Below are positions 1-12,032 of a stretch of 64,000 bases of DNA, in pieces; position 1 is the first letter of the stretch; every line of letters begins with the position of its first letter. The DNA lies in NCBI RefSeq assembly GCF_020906515.1, contig NC_085853.1, positions 2,108,001 to 2,172,000 of the forward strand, read 5' to 3'. Source of the DNA: Vanrija pseudolonga (taxonomy: Eukaryota; Basidiomycota; Tremellomycetes; Trichosporonales; Trichosporonaceae). Made by a program: the position numbers and the translations under genes. Below the pieces are notes generated by a model. It was not told where the DNA came from and searched no databases. It was given only the letters and a program-made list of their open reading frames with translations.

Positions 1-515
1 ACAGATGCGCGCGACAGTTCTTTCACCTCTTGCACTGGGCACAACGCACCCGGCGATCATCTCGTGCAGATGCCACACGCCGTCGTCGATCTCCATAGGC
101 GAGGTTTTGCTCCCGCCCAATCTGGGGCTCCAGATATGCACCACCCCTGCACGGAGCCAAGCCAGTGAGTGGCCAGTGGAATGGGGCCCGCGCTATCGCG
201 CAACTAGGTGACGCCGAGGGCATGCAGCGGCGCAGCAGCAAAACATGCGGGGTCTACTGTTCCCAGCTCGGCGACGAACTAACCCCCCGTCGCCGCGCAG
301 CCCGAGACATGACTGCGCCAAGTGTGGCAGCACCACCTTGAAACAACACCTCGTGACTGGCCAAGCCGGCAGCCGGCAGGCACGACGTCATCGACGACTC
401 CAGCCGCTGCCGCCGCCGCCGCCGCCGCCTCCTCTGCCGCTGCCGCAGCCCCAACAACACTCGAAGCGACGACTCCGCATCCTCATCAAACCACAACAAC
501 ACACTCCATCACAAT
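1..515. other. 5' intergenic region, no supported gene
   Basis: No open frame here has convincing codon bias or a recognisable domain. It contains a short CCG-type trinucleotide run at about 411-432. The last part is presumably the promoter and leader of the gene starting at 516. The far left may be the end of a gene outside the window, but I cannot show that. Confidence 0.5.
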
Positions 516-1697
516 ATGCCGCGGCGCGTGTTGCTGACAGGAGGATCGGGGTATCTGTGCGTCGGCGTCGACGGCCCAGCTACGTCAAGCAAGCGCTGAC
601 AGCACACAGCGGAGGCGAAGCCCTGTACCAGATCGCGGCGCTCCGCTCCACGGGCGAGCTGCCCGATCTGGTCATCTACACGACCTACTTCCACGCCGAA
701 AGCGTCGACAAGCTCAAGGCGCTCGGGACTGAGCCGGTCCAGATCGACCGCGAGGACCCCGTGGCGCTCAAGGCGTTCATCCACGAGCACGACATCGACA
801 CGGTGGTGGAGATGACTGATTTCCGGTGGGATGCGGTCGCGCCGCCTGTTATCGAGGCGCTGGGCGAGCTCGGCGGCGAGCGGCGGTACATCGGGGTGGG
901 TGGGGCCGGGGCCGGGGCTGGGGCTGGTGGCGTTGAAAGAGGTTACATGCTGAAGCGTGCAGCACGGCGGCGCAAAGATCTTTGCATCCTTCGCGGGCAT
1001 CGAAACCCGCGAGCCGATCTACGACGACGCCGACCCGCTCCACGCCCCACGGGGAGGCAACGACATTTTCCAAGTCGCGCGTGACCTCGCCGACAACTAT
1101 GCTACGGCGCAGGCACTCGGCGCCAAGGTCGGCGTCAAGGTGCACAACGTGCTCTCGCCGACCATCTTTGGGCGGAGCCACACGTTCGGCCCGCAGACGC
1201 TCAGCATCCACCTCGTGCGGCTGGTACAGATCGCCAAGGCGACTGGGCACCTGTGGCGGTGGCCGTCGACGGCGACGTTTGCGCTGTGCCATATCGAAGA
1301 CCTGGGTGCGCTGTACGTCCAGCTGCTGAAGCGCCCCGACGCGCCGGCTGGGTTCTACTTCGCCGAGAACGGCAGCTTCGAGTGGACCAAGCTGTCCAAG
1401 GTCATCCTGCACGACCTCGAGCTCGACGAGACGGTCAAGCCGGCCACCGAGATTGATTTCGACGCCGCCGCCGCCGCGATCGGAGTCAAGCCCGAGCAGA
1501 TCATCATCGAGTGCGGCGGGCGCATGAACATTGTCGGACGGAACGGACGCAACATTGGCTGGCAGCCAAAGCATGGGCCAGAGGAGATCTACCAGCTCGC
1601 CGGGGCAGACTCCAAGTGGATCGAACAGAACATCGACTTGAACGACAAGTCATTCTTTATCGACTTGAGACAGACGGGCATGCCGAAGCATCACTAG
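516..1697 (+). CDS. NAD(P)-binding SDR-like (epimerase/dehydratase family) protein
   Basis: Three exons, 516-556, 610-895 and 963-1697, give 353 residues. The first exon carries only the start of the nucleotide-binding loop; splicing restores TGGSGYLG at residues 8-15, the Rossmann motif of extended/atypical short-chain dehydrogenases, and this is the best support for the start and the first intron. The introns are 53 and 67 nt. A later stretch, HNVLSPTIFG, resembles the substrate-domain region of sugar-nucleotide epimerase relatives. I do not see a clean YxxxK catalytic pair; the nearest candidate is Tyr in DNYATAQ, which lacks the lysine. Enzyme activity is therefore uncertain. Substrate unknown. 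It converges on RRP36, with under 90 bp between the stops. Confidence 0.8.
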
Positions 1698-1779
1698 GGG
1701 TAAATGTAATTAATTAATGCAGAGTGTGTCACTGGGTGGATTGCTGGATAGTGTACATGTGTGAGGTGGCAAGGCTGGG

Positions 1780-3134
1780 CTAGGCCACGCGCCGCCGCTT
1801 GTTGCCGTCGCCGCCGCCTGCGCCCTCGCGACCGCCGCCACCCCCGCCGCCAGCCTTGAACGGCCGCGACTTCTTCTCCTTCGCAGCCACCTTCTTCATC
1901 TTCTTGTCCATGGCCTTCTTGACTGCGCCCTTGCCGCCGCGTTCTTCCAGGCTGTCGAACTTGGCCTTGAGAAGCAGGTCGCGCTTCTCGGCTGCGGCGC
2001 GTCAGCGCCACCTTCTTGCACTACACAGAACCACTTACACTTCTTCATGAACCACGCGCCCTTGCCCTGCTCGCGCTTCTCCCGCTCCTCGCGCTTGGCA
2101 GCGGACAGCACCTCGCGGTTCCGCGTTTCGCGCTCTGTCCGCTCCACCTTGGTACGCACACGCGCGAGCTCGAGCTCGAGACGCTCGCGCTCGGCAGTGA
2201 ACCGCGGCTTCTCGTACAGCTTGCACGTCTTCTCGGCCTTCATGGCGGCGGCGACGGCTTGGCGGAGGTTCTTCTGCTCGTCGCGCAGGAGCTGCGGGAG
2301 GAAGGCGTATCCCTGCGCATGGAGGTGCGCGTCGACCTGTCCGGCCGAGAGGGACGAGAAGCGCGGGTCACGGCTCGCCTTCTTCTGCACGTCGACCACC
2401 TGGCGGGCGCGGGACACCTGCTTCTTCGTGCTCATCATCGTCGGGCTGGCGGGTCAGCGACGGTCCGATGCCTCTAACCCACGCATGCTTGTTCTCGCGC
2501 TTCTGCCGCTCGCGCTCCGTCTCCTCCTCGTGCTCACGGCGCGGTTTCCGGCTCGGACCCGCCTCGTCATCGAGCGTGACGCCCGAAGCCTTGCCCTTGG
2601 CGCGCTGCATCTCCGCCAGGCGCGCCTTCATCGCCGCCAGCTTGCTCTCCTTGGACGAGGGGCCCGGCTCGCCGTCAGAGTCGGACTCGTCGGCCTGCCG
2701 CCTGAGGCTCTTCTGCGCCTTCATGAGCGTTGCGAGAGGGATGTCGTTGAGGCCCTTCTGGAGCTTCTTCTGCGCGTGTTAGAGCTGCGGGAGGAGGATC
2801 TTAGGCTCACCATCTGCACGCGGTCGCCTTCCTCCTCAGACTCGGACTCGGACTCGCTCGCCCCGTCCCAGTTATCCGGCTCCCACGTCGCGACGCCGTC
2901 GCCCTCCTCGTCGGATTCGGCGAACTCGGCACCCTCCTCGAGCTCGCCATCCTCCGAGCCCTCCTCGTCATCCTCGTCGTCCTCGTCGTCGTCCTGGCCG
3001 CCGCGGAGCCCCTTGGAGCTGTAATTGGTGAACTCGTCCTCCTCCGAGTCGGGGTCGAGGATGTCGTCGTCCATGTCGGCAAACTTGCGTGCCTTGGACG
3101 CCTTGGACAGCGGCGCGGCGCTCTTCTTGGCCAT
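1780..3134 (-). CDS. RRP36: rRNA-processing protein RRP36
   Basis: Four exons on the minus strand (3134-2811, 2769-2483, 2445-2039, 1991-1780) encode 409 residues. The introns are 41, 37 and 47 nt, and each junction is exact. The N-terminal third is very acidic (runs of Asp/Glu up to about residue 105). The conserved core starts near residue 200 with KHAPTMMSTKKQVSR, which matches the KHAP...SxKxPVSR signature of Rrp36, followed by DPRF and a long charged helical region ending in FMKKSEKRDLL. The C-terminus is basic and Gly-rich. Rrp36 belongs to the nucleolar small-subunit processome and is needed for early cleavages of pre-rRNA. The initiator chosen is the ATG before AKKSAAPL; an in-frame ATG at 3206 would add 24 poorly supported residues. 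Confidence 0.88.
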
Positions 3135-3636
3135 TGTGTGTGGTTGGGTGCGATTGTGTTGTTGTGAGCTGGCTTGACGCAAGAGTTGACTGAAATCTTG
3201 ATCCACAAGTGGAGGTCACTTTAGATTCCGCAAATCGAGATCGACTTCCTTTATAGGGTCATTTGAATTGGATTGTTTACAATCTCCTTTGCATTGTTCC
3301 CACTTCCTCTTGCTTGCTCCCTCCCTCCCTTTGCTTTGGTCACGATGCGCTCAAGAACCATGGCAACCAAGGCCTCTCGACACAATACCACTGACGCGAT
3401 GCGTTAATCTCCGACAATCCGGGGCACAAGTGCGAGCATGCCATAGCTGGTGTCCGCGCCGCCGAGTGCGAGGCGCGTGTAGGGCGTCTGCAGCGTGTTC
3501 CTTGTTTCGATGTGTGTGTTCCTCGCACAGGCAGCACAATGAACAGCGCCCCCGTTGGTATCCAGCACGCAACTGACCATGCTCATAACGGCGTCATGCT
3601 CCTCCTCCTTGCTCACTCCCACACTCACACTCACCA
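3135..3636. other. Divergent intergenic region
   Basis: This lies between the starts of RRP36 (minus) and the zinc-cluster-like gene (plus), so it probably holds both promoters. Short frames on both strands lack codon bias. No RNA gene seen. Confidence 0.5.
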
Positions 3637-5151
3637 ATGGACCAGCAGACAGCAGACGTCCTCGCCGCCTTCCCGCAGCTCTACGACGTCGACAGGCGCT
3701 TCACACCCGCGCTGTGGAGCTATGTCCCGTACGCGATCCGCCCGTCACCGCAGGCAGTGGAGGTGAATTTGATGACGCCCTCTAGCTGACGCCAGGCGCA
3801 GCGCCCATCCTTCCACGCCCCAGGTGTCAGCCTCAACGCCTACCGCGACGCCTGTGAGCAGTGCAAACTTGGCCGCAAGTTTTGCCTCACGACACATGGG
3901 ACTGCGCCGCCATGTAATACGTGCTTCGAGTCATACTCGTTCTGCAACTTTGCGGGCGGGTTGCTGCCGGCGCCGTCCATGGAATTTCAGCCACTGATGG
4001 GCGGCATGACGTTCGAGCCGCAGGCCCAGTTGTTCCTCCCCACCCCGGCTGCACCGAGCCACCCCACGTTCTGGACAGGCAACGGTTTCATGCCTCCTGC
4101 GGTGGGACACGTGTTCCCTGGTCCGCAACAAGCAAGTTTCGGCGTCCAGGACGACCTCGCGGCTGTACTGGGGTTCGACCCGGCACTGCTGGAAGTCTTG
4201 GATCCGCAGCCGCTTCCGAGTGCACAGACTCCACAGTTTGTCGGGCCGACTCCACCGGTCGTGACCCCAGCTCCCATGGTTGTTGTGCCACCTGCCGTGG
4301 TTGCAACCCCAGCCCCTATGGTTGTTTCTCAGCCCCCTCCGGTTATCACACCAAACCCTGTGACCGAAGTGGACGAGGACGACACCGACGACGACGCTGA
4401 GGGCGAGGAGGAAGAGGAAGAGGACGCTGAGGGCGAAGACGATGACGACGGGGACGACGAGACCGACGACGAAGACGCCAGTGACGGAGTATCACCATCA
4501 CCGTCCATCCCACCTCCGTACCCAACCCCTGCGTCCAGCCGCCAGGTGAGCGCGGCAAGCACGTACAGCACGACGAGCCTCGACTCGCAGCACACCGCGA
4601 CACCAGCCTACGCGACTCCATATACACCCCCTAGCGCGCCGCCACAGCCAACGCAGTCGTTTCAGGCCGACCTCGTTGCCCTCCTCAGCCGTCTGCACCC
4701 CGCGAGCGCGGCGGGCCGCGTCTCCATCTTGCAGACATACGTCACGGGCATTATCCCGAACACTGCCGACGGCAGACGTGCTGCAGCGGCGCTAGACGAG
4801 CTGGTCTTCATGCTCCAGAAACGCGCGGCACACGCGCTCCTCACCGCGCTGATCGCCTACCACGCCACAGGCAGCTTTGGGGCCAACCCCGCCGTGTCGG
4901 AGCGCCTGGTGCTCCAGGCCGCAGCGGTGAGCGATGCGGACCGGCTGCATGCGCTGGAACAGATCATGCCTTCCAAGCTCATGTTTGGGTCGAGTCCCGT
5001 GCCGAAAGACTGGACTACCGCCAAGGCCGCGCGCAGAGTCGACGCGCTCATGGCTCACCTCGCGCCCGTTGGCAAGCGCGTCGTGATCGGCGCATTCATT
5101 GACCTAATCTTTGCCCGAGCCGACGCACACCGCGCCACAATGGAGGGGTAG
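3637..5151 (+). CDS. Protein with a Zn2Cys6-like six-cysteine motif and an acidic region
   Basis: Exon 1 is 3637-3762. Unspliced, the frame meets a stop, so an intron is required. The acceptor is either at 3801 (exon 2 from 3802, 39-nt intron, 491 residues) or at 3795 (33-nt intron, two residues more); I prefer the longer intron because its CTGAC branch site then has room. Six cysteines at residues 60, 63, 70, 80, 83 and 90 give C-x2-C-x6-C-x9-C-x2-C-x6-C, the spacing of a fungal Zn2Cys6 binuclear cluster, but without the usual run of basic residues. After this come a Pro-rich stretch, an Asp/Glu-rich acidic block, Ser/Thr-rich linkers and a probably helical C-terminal domain of about 160 residues (from FQADLVALL). 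Possible transcription regulator; not identified. Confidence 0.72.
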
Positions 5152-5201
5152 ATGCAATAGATGTCATAACTAGATGCTACTGTACACTAGATGAAGCGAG
5201 T

Positions 5202-6873
5202 TTACGCCGACTCGCCCGACTCGCGCTGGCACCGCGCGCAACGGCACCACCCGCCGAGCGTGTTCTTTGCCCACTCGCGGCGCTCAGCGACGGGGAGGTT
5301 GACGTCGCAGTAGTGGCTGAGCAGCTCTTCGCCCTTCTTGACCCCGCCTCGCCGGTCGCCAACCACACGCACCTCGCGCGCCTTGTACCGGATGCGCCCG
5401 TCCCACTCCCACGTAATGTTGGGGTCGCAGTCGTGGTTCGCGAGGCACCAGTACGGGTGGACGGCGGCGACGTCGCTCTTGCCGTCGTACTTGTTCTGCC
5501 GGGCCGATGCCGTGCCGCGCTGCTTGGCATACACGGTGTTGAGCACCCAGAGGTCGTACGCCTCGAGCTCGGACCACACGTCAATGTCCATCTTCTCAAG
5601 GATGTGCAGCGGCGTCTCGATGTTGAACTTAAACGAGAAGGGCAGCGCAGGCGCGTGCGGCTCCTGCCCGTCCGTCGGCGCGGCAGCCAACGCGCCCCAG
5701 ATGAACTTGATCTCCTTGACCTGCAGCGGGTGCACCTCCTCGTGTGCCGCGATGGCGAGCACACGCGCGAGCAGCAGCAAATGCAGCGTCTCATCCTCCT
5801 GCCCAGTTGCGGGGTCCTTCGCGATCGCGTCCACGTCCTTGTTGCACACGGCGGGGTGGTAGCGCTCCATCGCGGCGTCGTGGCAGAACTCGCTGCAGAA
5901 GACGGTATCATAGCACTCTTCGCAGTTGAGTGGCTGCGCGTCCTCGAGGGACAACAGGTCGATAGAGCACGCGTCGCACACCATGGCCTTTTGCCGGCTG
6001 CTGGCCGTGACGAGCGAGTACTCGTCGAGCACGAGCTCGCCGGCGGCAATGTCCTCGAGCGCGAACAGGCCGAGCTGGACGCTCGTCCCCTCGCCGTCGA
6101 GCGCGGGCAGCGCCACGGCCTGGATAGCGAGCTTGGGCGCGACGGCCGACAGGCCCTCGTTCACCTCGGCGAGTGACGCCGCAGCGTACCGGTCCGGCTC
6201 GTGCTCGTTCCACGGGTAGACTTCGCGGCGCGCGCTCCCCCACTCGGGCAGCGTGACGGCGCTCAGGTCGTCAATGGGGCGGGCGAGCCGCTTCTCCGCA
6301 GCGGCCTTGAGCCGCGCCTCGGTGTCCCGCAGGGCGCTGTCGGTGGGGACCGCCTCGAGCCCGCGCTGGATGAAGCTGTACGCCGAGCGCAGGCAGCCCG
6401 TGTCGAGTAACCCGGCCGCGAGGAGCTGGTACGCGCGCTGCGAGGCGAGTCGGGCGAGCCGCGCCACAGCGGGGGACAGGTCGGCGTCCGACTCGGCGCC
6501 GTCGTCGTCGAGGGCCAGCTCGCCCAGCCCAGGCTCGAGCTCAAGCACAGACGGTACCCCGAGCTCGGCGTACGCCTCGAGCGCCTCGGTCGCCTCGGCG
6601 TGGAACTCGGCGCCCTCGTTCTGCACCTCGTCGGAGAGCAGGAGCGCGCGGTACGCGTCGCCTGCTGAGAGGTCGGGGTACGCGAGGGCAGCGTACACCT
6701 CGCTGCGTTCGAGGTAGGCGACGGGGTCGTACGGCGAGTCGAGGAGCGACGAGGTGAGGTCCTCGCGCCGGGCGAGGAGCGCGCTGGAGGTCAGCTTGGC
6801 TGCGTGTACGCTTGGGGACTCACCTTGTCGAGGACGACGCCTCGGCGTTGGTTGTTGTCGTCGCCGCTGGCAT
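5202..6873 (-). CDS. SET and MYND domain lysine methyltransferase (SMYD/Set5-type)
   Basis: Two exons (6873-6824 and 6783-5202) with a 40-nt intron encode 543 residues. The N-terminal 150 residues look like helical TPR-type repeats (SPYDPVAYLERSEVYAALAY and later RGLEAVPTDSALRD). A zinc-binding MYND-like segment lies at about 286-330 (CDAC, CEEC, FCSEFC, then a spaced His and Cys). The SET core follows, with NHDCDPN at 466-472 and SHYCDV, and the CRCARC post-SET cysteines sit near the end. The MYND lies inside the split SET domain, as in SMYD proteins and yeast Set5. Expected role: S-adenosylmethionine-dependent methylation of lysine on histones or other proteins. It converges on the upstream plus-strand gene with about 50 bp between them. 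Confidence 0.85.
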
Positions 6874-7319
6874 GCCCGTCGTTGTGATGGTCGAAAAGTC
6901 GAAAATCGTGGATTGGCCGTTGTTGTGTCAGGTCGTCAGTTCATTTGGCCGCGCGGGGCTCCACAGGATCCGCCTCGAGGCGGCTGGCGGCGCTCAGATT
7001 GCTTCTGTTGGCGTGCACGACGATATAAACAGCGAGCAAGGCATCCTTGGTATTGTCCATTACACTCTGACTCGACCTTTTATCCAACTACTCGCACCCA
7101 AACACACACTCGCGCGTCGCGCCGCCTCGCCGCCACACGCTGCGACGCTGGGCCGGCGACAGTGGCGCCCACACACGCCCACGCACACACACACGCTCCT
7201 TATCCCTCACGCGACGCCTTCTCCCGACCGGCACACTCGGCGGCAACACCCACTGCCAGCTGGCTGCCAGGATATTTATACTCGACCAACAACACTCTTT
7301 TCCCTTCTCCCCTCTCAAC
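6874..7319. other. Divergent intergenic region
   Basis: Between the SET/MYND gene and the Ser/Pro-rich gene. It includes ACAC-rich stretches (about 7095-7200) and the TATA element listed separately. No gene supported. Confidence 0.5.
7271..7280 (+). promoter_or_regulatory. Putative TATA element
   Basis: GATATTTATA lies about 40 bp before the ATG at 7320, in a pyrimidine-rich leader. Confidence 0.4.
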
Positions 7320-8699
7320 ATGACCAAACCTTCTTCCAGCGCCGCACAGCCCACCAGCCCCACAGCGGCCAAGCCGTCCCGCCTGCCTGTTGCGCGCCGG
7401 CCGAGCATGCCTCACCAGCGCTCGTCGTCGTCAACAGTGGAATCCAAGCAGGAAGCACCTACTCCCACTGCAACAACAACAGCCCCTACTCCTCGCCGCC
7501 CGCCACCCACACGCATACCCAGCTACGCGCCCAGCGCGCCAAGCACACCGCTCCAGTCCCCTCCCGTCTCGCTTCGCTCGTCAGGCTCGGTGTCACCATC
7601 CAAGGTCGAGCCCAAGCCGCCCACGTCGATTCCAGTCAAGTCTTTGCCACCCAAGGCTCCAGTGTCCACCCCGGTCAAGAAGTCTGCTCCACCATCACCA
7701 GTCAAGGCATCATCGCCGCCTTCGACACCCAAGCCCGCGCGTGTTTTCACCAAGGAGGAAGCCGTTATTCACCCCCTGGACACCTCGGTTCTTTCATCGG
7801 AGAAGATCCCCGAGTCACCTTCCCCCGTCAAGACTACTGCTCCAAGCTCACCAACAAAGGGGCCGCGTTCCCCTCTCTCGCCTGCCGCGCTCGCACCGCC
7901 AGCCCTATCACCTCCTCATTCACCCGGGAGCTCGATTGAACTCGACGTCCTAGGCGAGAAGCGTTCCAGCCTCGTCTCCGAGGTGGTAGTCGAAGACCCA
8001 AAGTTCAAGGACAAGGCGACTCAAACCCCGACCAAGAAGTCGAATGGTGGCAATGAGGATGAGGCCCTAGGCGACATAGACGCGCGCGACGCGTCGATCC
8101 TCACGTTCTTCGCCGAGCAGGGTGCGCATCCTCCCGAGACGCGTAACCCGACACCAGCAGTCACTCCGCGGTCGAGCACAACCTTCTCCGACTTTGTGGC
8201 CGTGGGCGCTGATCCAGCCCTGACCCCGGCCCCGGACCCCGCTGCTCCTGTCACACCGAGCGGCAAGAACAATGCCTCGCTCGGTGTAATCTCCAACATG
8301 TGGCGCGGGATGCGCCGCAGCTTGAGCACTTCGGGTGCTCCGCCGTCGGTCAAGGGCAGCCCGCCCAGGTCGTCCAAGGAGGATACGGATAGCGAAAAGC
8401 CTACAGCGCCAGATGCTCCAAGTGCTCCAAGCCCGCTGGATCCCGCGACGCCTGCCGAGGACCTTACCGCGTCGCCTGTAATCCCCCAGGAGATTGACCG
8501 CACCGCGACGCCGTACATTCCATCAGACCGATTTGGCGATATCGCCGAGCTCCTCGGCCCACACTTTGAAGGCAAGACGAACAGCGACCAGAGACATCTC
8601 AAGGCGGCCCTCGCCCTCGACGAGCTCCTGTCCCTCGCTCACCCGTCCACCATCCGCGACGTCATGGACGACATGCATCGCCGCGCCCCCCGCGGCTGA
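7320..8699 (+). CDS. Ser/Pro/Thr-rich protein, function unknown
   Basis: A single uninterrupted frame of 459 residues. Residues 1 to about 390 are low-complexity Ser/Pro/Thr/Ala with many SP and TP dipeptides, consistent with a disordered, phosphorylatable protein. A short region around NASLGVISNMWRGMRRSLS is basic and amphipathic. The last 60 residues are more ordered in character (FGDIAELLGPHFEGK, then LKAALALDELLSLAHPST) and may form a small helical domain. I do not recognise it. GC-rich wobble positions continue to the stop, which supports the whole frame. Confidence 0.7.
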   Translation: MTKPSSSAAQPTSPTAAKPSRLPVARRPSMPHQRSSSSTVESKQEAPTPTATTTAPTPRRPPPTRIPSYAPSAPSTPLQSPPVSLRSSGSVSPSKVEPKPPTSIPVKSLPPKAPVSTPVKKSAPPSPVKASSPPSTPKPARVFTKEEAVIHPLDTSVLSSEKIPESPSPVKTTAPSSPTKGPRSPLSPAALAPPALSPPHSPGSSIELDVLGEKRSSLVSEVVVEDPKFKDKATQTPTKKSNGGNEDEALGDIDARDASILTFFAEQGAHPPETRNPTPAVTPRSSTTFSDFVAVGADPALTPAPDPAAPVTPSGKNNASLGVISNMWRGMRRSLSTSGAPPSVKGSPPRSSKEDTDSEKPTAPDAPSAPSPLDPATPAEDLTASPVIPQEIDRTATPYIPSDRFGDIAELLGPHFEGKTNSDQRHLKAALALDELLSLAHPSTIRDVMDDMHRRAPRG

Positions 8700-9409
8700 C
8701 CTTAGACACTGGCTTGGGCCGGCACATACACTTGCGTGCCACACGTTCTGGCATACTACGGACAATAATCCTAGGCGTGGCCACAGTGCCGACGCATCCC
8801 TTAATGACATGTACATATACACCACTGTTTCCCGAAGACGTGCGAGGTGTAGTGCGCCACAAGACACGCATGGCCACGACGCGTCTGAAGGTATTCTGAC
8901 AGTTCCGTATTTTACGGACACTGCGGTTAGATGATCTACGCGGAGCCGGTGACTCCAAGCCTCACAATATTATCCCTGACCCAGGTGGGTCAAAACGTTG
9001 GTCGGCCATGAGCTCGCCCACAACAGCTGGTTGTTATCTTTTACGATAAGCTGACAGATGATTATCAGTCTCGACAACCTCCGCAGGAACTGGAGTGAGC
9101 TCCGGCACTGATTGTCATTCTTACCTTGCTTGCATGCTTCGTGAGACGTCTTCGCCAAGCTCATCAAGCGCCTCTGACGTGCCACTGATACTGATCCCTA
9201 ACCTCATCACGTGACTCTCCATCGGTTACTGGTTGTATTTACCGGACGTGTTACACGCGTCACTGCCAGCAGATCGATCGACTTTCTCACCGACAAAACC
9301 GGACAACAGGAGATCCCATCGCATCTCTTCTTCTCCTCCTCATCATCGTCCAAAGACACGACCGAGAGCGTGCACCTCCAGCACCCAACCCATCCAACCC
9401 CCTCCCACA
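8700..9409. other. Intergenic region, no gene seen
   Basis: About 710 bp between the Ser/Pro-rich gene and the acyl-CoA oxidase gene. Base composition is less GC-biased than the coding DNA. Short frames occur on both strands without codon bias. Confidence 0.5.
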
Positions 9410-11344
9410 ATGACGCGCTCAGGCTCGGCCTTCACCTCGCTGCACGGCAGCGACCCGTCGCCAGACTTCTCGCCCGAGGCGCTCAACAAGATCCTCGACC
9501 CGGACAACCGCGACACGCGCAAAAACTTCAAGCAGTTCATGAGCGACAACCACGACCTCTTTGTGCCCCGCTTCGACATTACCCTCAAGGAGGAGCGCGA
9601 CCGCGCCTTCCAGCGCCTGCGCGCCATCGGCCAGCAGGGCTTCATCAGCGTGCTCGACTTTGAGACCAACCCGCTCAACATCTTCGCCGCACACGAGTGC
9701 ATCGGCCTCGCCGACTCGGGGTCCGCCACCAAGATGACGGTCCACTTCAACCTCTTTGGCGGTACCCTCATCAAGCTTGGCACTGAGCGCCATCGCCACC
9801 TCGTGCCCGCGATCGACCGTCTCGACGCTACCGGCTGCTTCGGCCTCACGGAGCTTGGGTGAGCAGAGAACGTGCAACGATTGAACCCGCTAACCTGGCA
9901 TAGCTACGGCAACAACGCCATCGAGATGGAGACGACCGCGACGTACGACCCCGCCACGTCCGAATTCATCATCAACTCGCCCTCGCCCAAGTCGCAGAAG
10001 TACTGGATCTCCAACGGCGCCGTCCACGCCAGCTACTGCATCGTCTTTGCCCAGCTCCGCATCGGTGGCAAGGAGGAGGGCGTTCACGCCTTCCTTGTGC
10101 CGATCCGCGACCCCAAGTCGCTCAAGGTTCTCCCCGGCGTGACGATCCGGGACATGGGCCGCAAGCAGGAGCTCGACGGCGTCGACAATGCGCTCCTCGC
10201 GTTTGACAATGTCCGCATCCCCCGCGAGGGCCTGCTCAACCGCCACTCCGAGGTCGATGCCAACGGCGCGTTCAGCTCCAAGATTGCCTCGCGCCGCGGC
10301 CGCTTCATCCGTGTTGCCGACCAGCTCCTTTCCGGCCGTCTGTGTATCGCGGCCATGACGCTCGCGTCGGCCAAGCTTGCGTTGACGATTGCTGTCCGCT
10401 ACGCCGCCACCCGTATGGCTGTTGGCCCCAACGGCCGCTCGGACGCCCCAATCCTCTCGTACCAGCTCCAGCAGCGCGCCATCATCCCCCTCCTCGCCCG
10501 CACGTACGCCCTTGCGCTCGGCATGAACCGCGTCAAGGCCATCTGGGCCAACCCCGCCGCGGACCCTGCCGACGTCGTGCGCGAGGTGTGCGTCATCAAG
10601 CCCCTCGTCACCTGGCACGTCGAGCGCACCGGCTCGATCTGCCGTGAGCGCTGCGGTGGCCAGGGCTACCTAAAGGCGTCGCGTCTGTCGAGCACGATCG
10701 GCTTTGCCCACGCCGGCATCACGGCCGAGGGCGACAACTCGGTCCTCATGCAGAAGGTTGCCAAGGAGCTGCTCGCGGGCATCCAGGAGCGCAAGGTGAT
10801 CCTTCCCCGCGGCGCGGCGGCCACCGAGTCGTCCGACCTCGAGGACCCCCACGTCCTCCGTGACATTATCCGTGCGTGGTCGGCCAAGACGGCCAAGGAC
10901 CTGGCCGCCAACCTCGCCGCCAAGGTGGGCAAGGGCAAGCGCGAGCTGTTTGACGTGTGGATGCACGACGAGAGCGAGACGATCCAGCGCGTGTCGCGCG
11001 CGTACGGCGAGCGCCTGTGCATGGACGAGCTCGTTGGCCAGATTGTCAAGACCAACGACCCTGCCACGCGCCAGATCCTCACCAAAATCGCCCGCGTGCA
11101 CGGCCTCGCTGTTATTGAGCGCGAGCTCGGCTGGCTCGTGACCAACGGCCTCATCCCGCCCAAGCTCGGTGCGACGGTCGAGGGCCGCCTGTCCGCCGAC
11201 GTGGCCATCCTTGCGCCCGACGCCATCCCCCTCGTCGACGGCTTCGGCATCCCCGAGGGCCTGCTGTACGCGCCCATTGCGATCGACTGGGAGCGCTACA
11301 ACGAGTACGACAACCACGGCGAGCTGGTGTCGGCGAAGCTTTAA
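9410..11344 (+). CDS. Peroxisomal acyl-CoA oxidase/dehydrogenase family protein
   Basis: Two exons (9410-9858 and 9904-11344) joined by a 45-nt intron encode 629 residues. The intron falls inside the flavin/substrate motif, restoring [21 protein letters not shown], typical of the acyl-CoA dehydrogenase/oxidase fold. Further family signatures are [38 protein letters not shown] and RCGGQGYL. Length fits acyl-CoA oxidases (roughly 600-700). The C-terminus is SAKL, whose last three residues AKL form a type 1 peroxisomal targeting signal. Expected role: FAD-dependent first step of peroxisomal fatty-acid beta-oxidation. The oxidase rather than dehydrogenase call rests on CGGQGY and the targeting signal. 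Confidence 0.88.
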
Positions 11345-11865
11345 ATGGTGGAGTAGTCTGGGTAGTTTGTATGCACAGTATTGATACGGCGGGTTAGTGT
11401 GGGGGCCGCACAGCACGCCGCACTCTCGTCATGGGATCTGGTAGTGGTGCTTGGAGTCTGGCGAGTGCCTCGGAGCAGGGGAGCCGGAGAAGGGGAGCCG
11501 GGGTGGGCTTCACGGCAAACATATTGATCGTGTCGACTGCCATGAGCGACCCGTCGGAAGCGAACTCTGACTGTGTGTGGCGGCGGGCATCTCCTCCAGT
11601 CCCCTTGCGGCCGGCCGCCAGTGGCCCCGAAAGCGACATTACAACATTGCATGCACGACGACGCCATGACGCAGCCCCCATCCTCCCACCCTCCCATGCA
11701 GCCCACCCCCAACTCCACACGCCGCCGCGGTCGTGAAGAGAGAGGCACCACGTGCCTACCCCTACCGTTCCAGCATTCGTTGTCCAAATCTAGTGGTGAC
11801 CTCGGGCAGTGGTACGACGTTCCTCGCGCGACCCGACAACGGGCGACCAGCCACCCGCGGGGGGT

Positions 11866-11880
11866 GGGGGGGGGGGGGGG
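11866..11880 (+). repeat. Homopolymer G tract (G15)
   Basis: Fifteen consecutive G residues, a likely length-variable site and potential G-quadruplex. Confidence 0.8.
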
Positions 11881-12024
11881 CTGCCTCATGTCATTCATTG
11901 CTGGTGCTGGTCGCAGCTGATGGCGAGCTGCTTTGGGCATGAGTATGTCGTTGTCGTCGCGAGGTGGTGCTGTCTTGGAGACGCTGGCGTGCGTCGCTAC
12001 TGCATGGTGGCCAGCTCCTGCCGC

Positions 12025-12032
12025 CATATATA
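12025..12032 (+). promoter_or_regulatory. Putative TATA box
   Basis: ATATATAG about 55 bp before the ATG at 12087, in the usual place for the surface-protein gene. Confidence 0.5.

Noticed and set aside
411-432. CCG trinucleotide run as part of an upstream coding exon
   Set aside because: The surrounding frame is not codon-biased and lies before the convincing start at 516.
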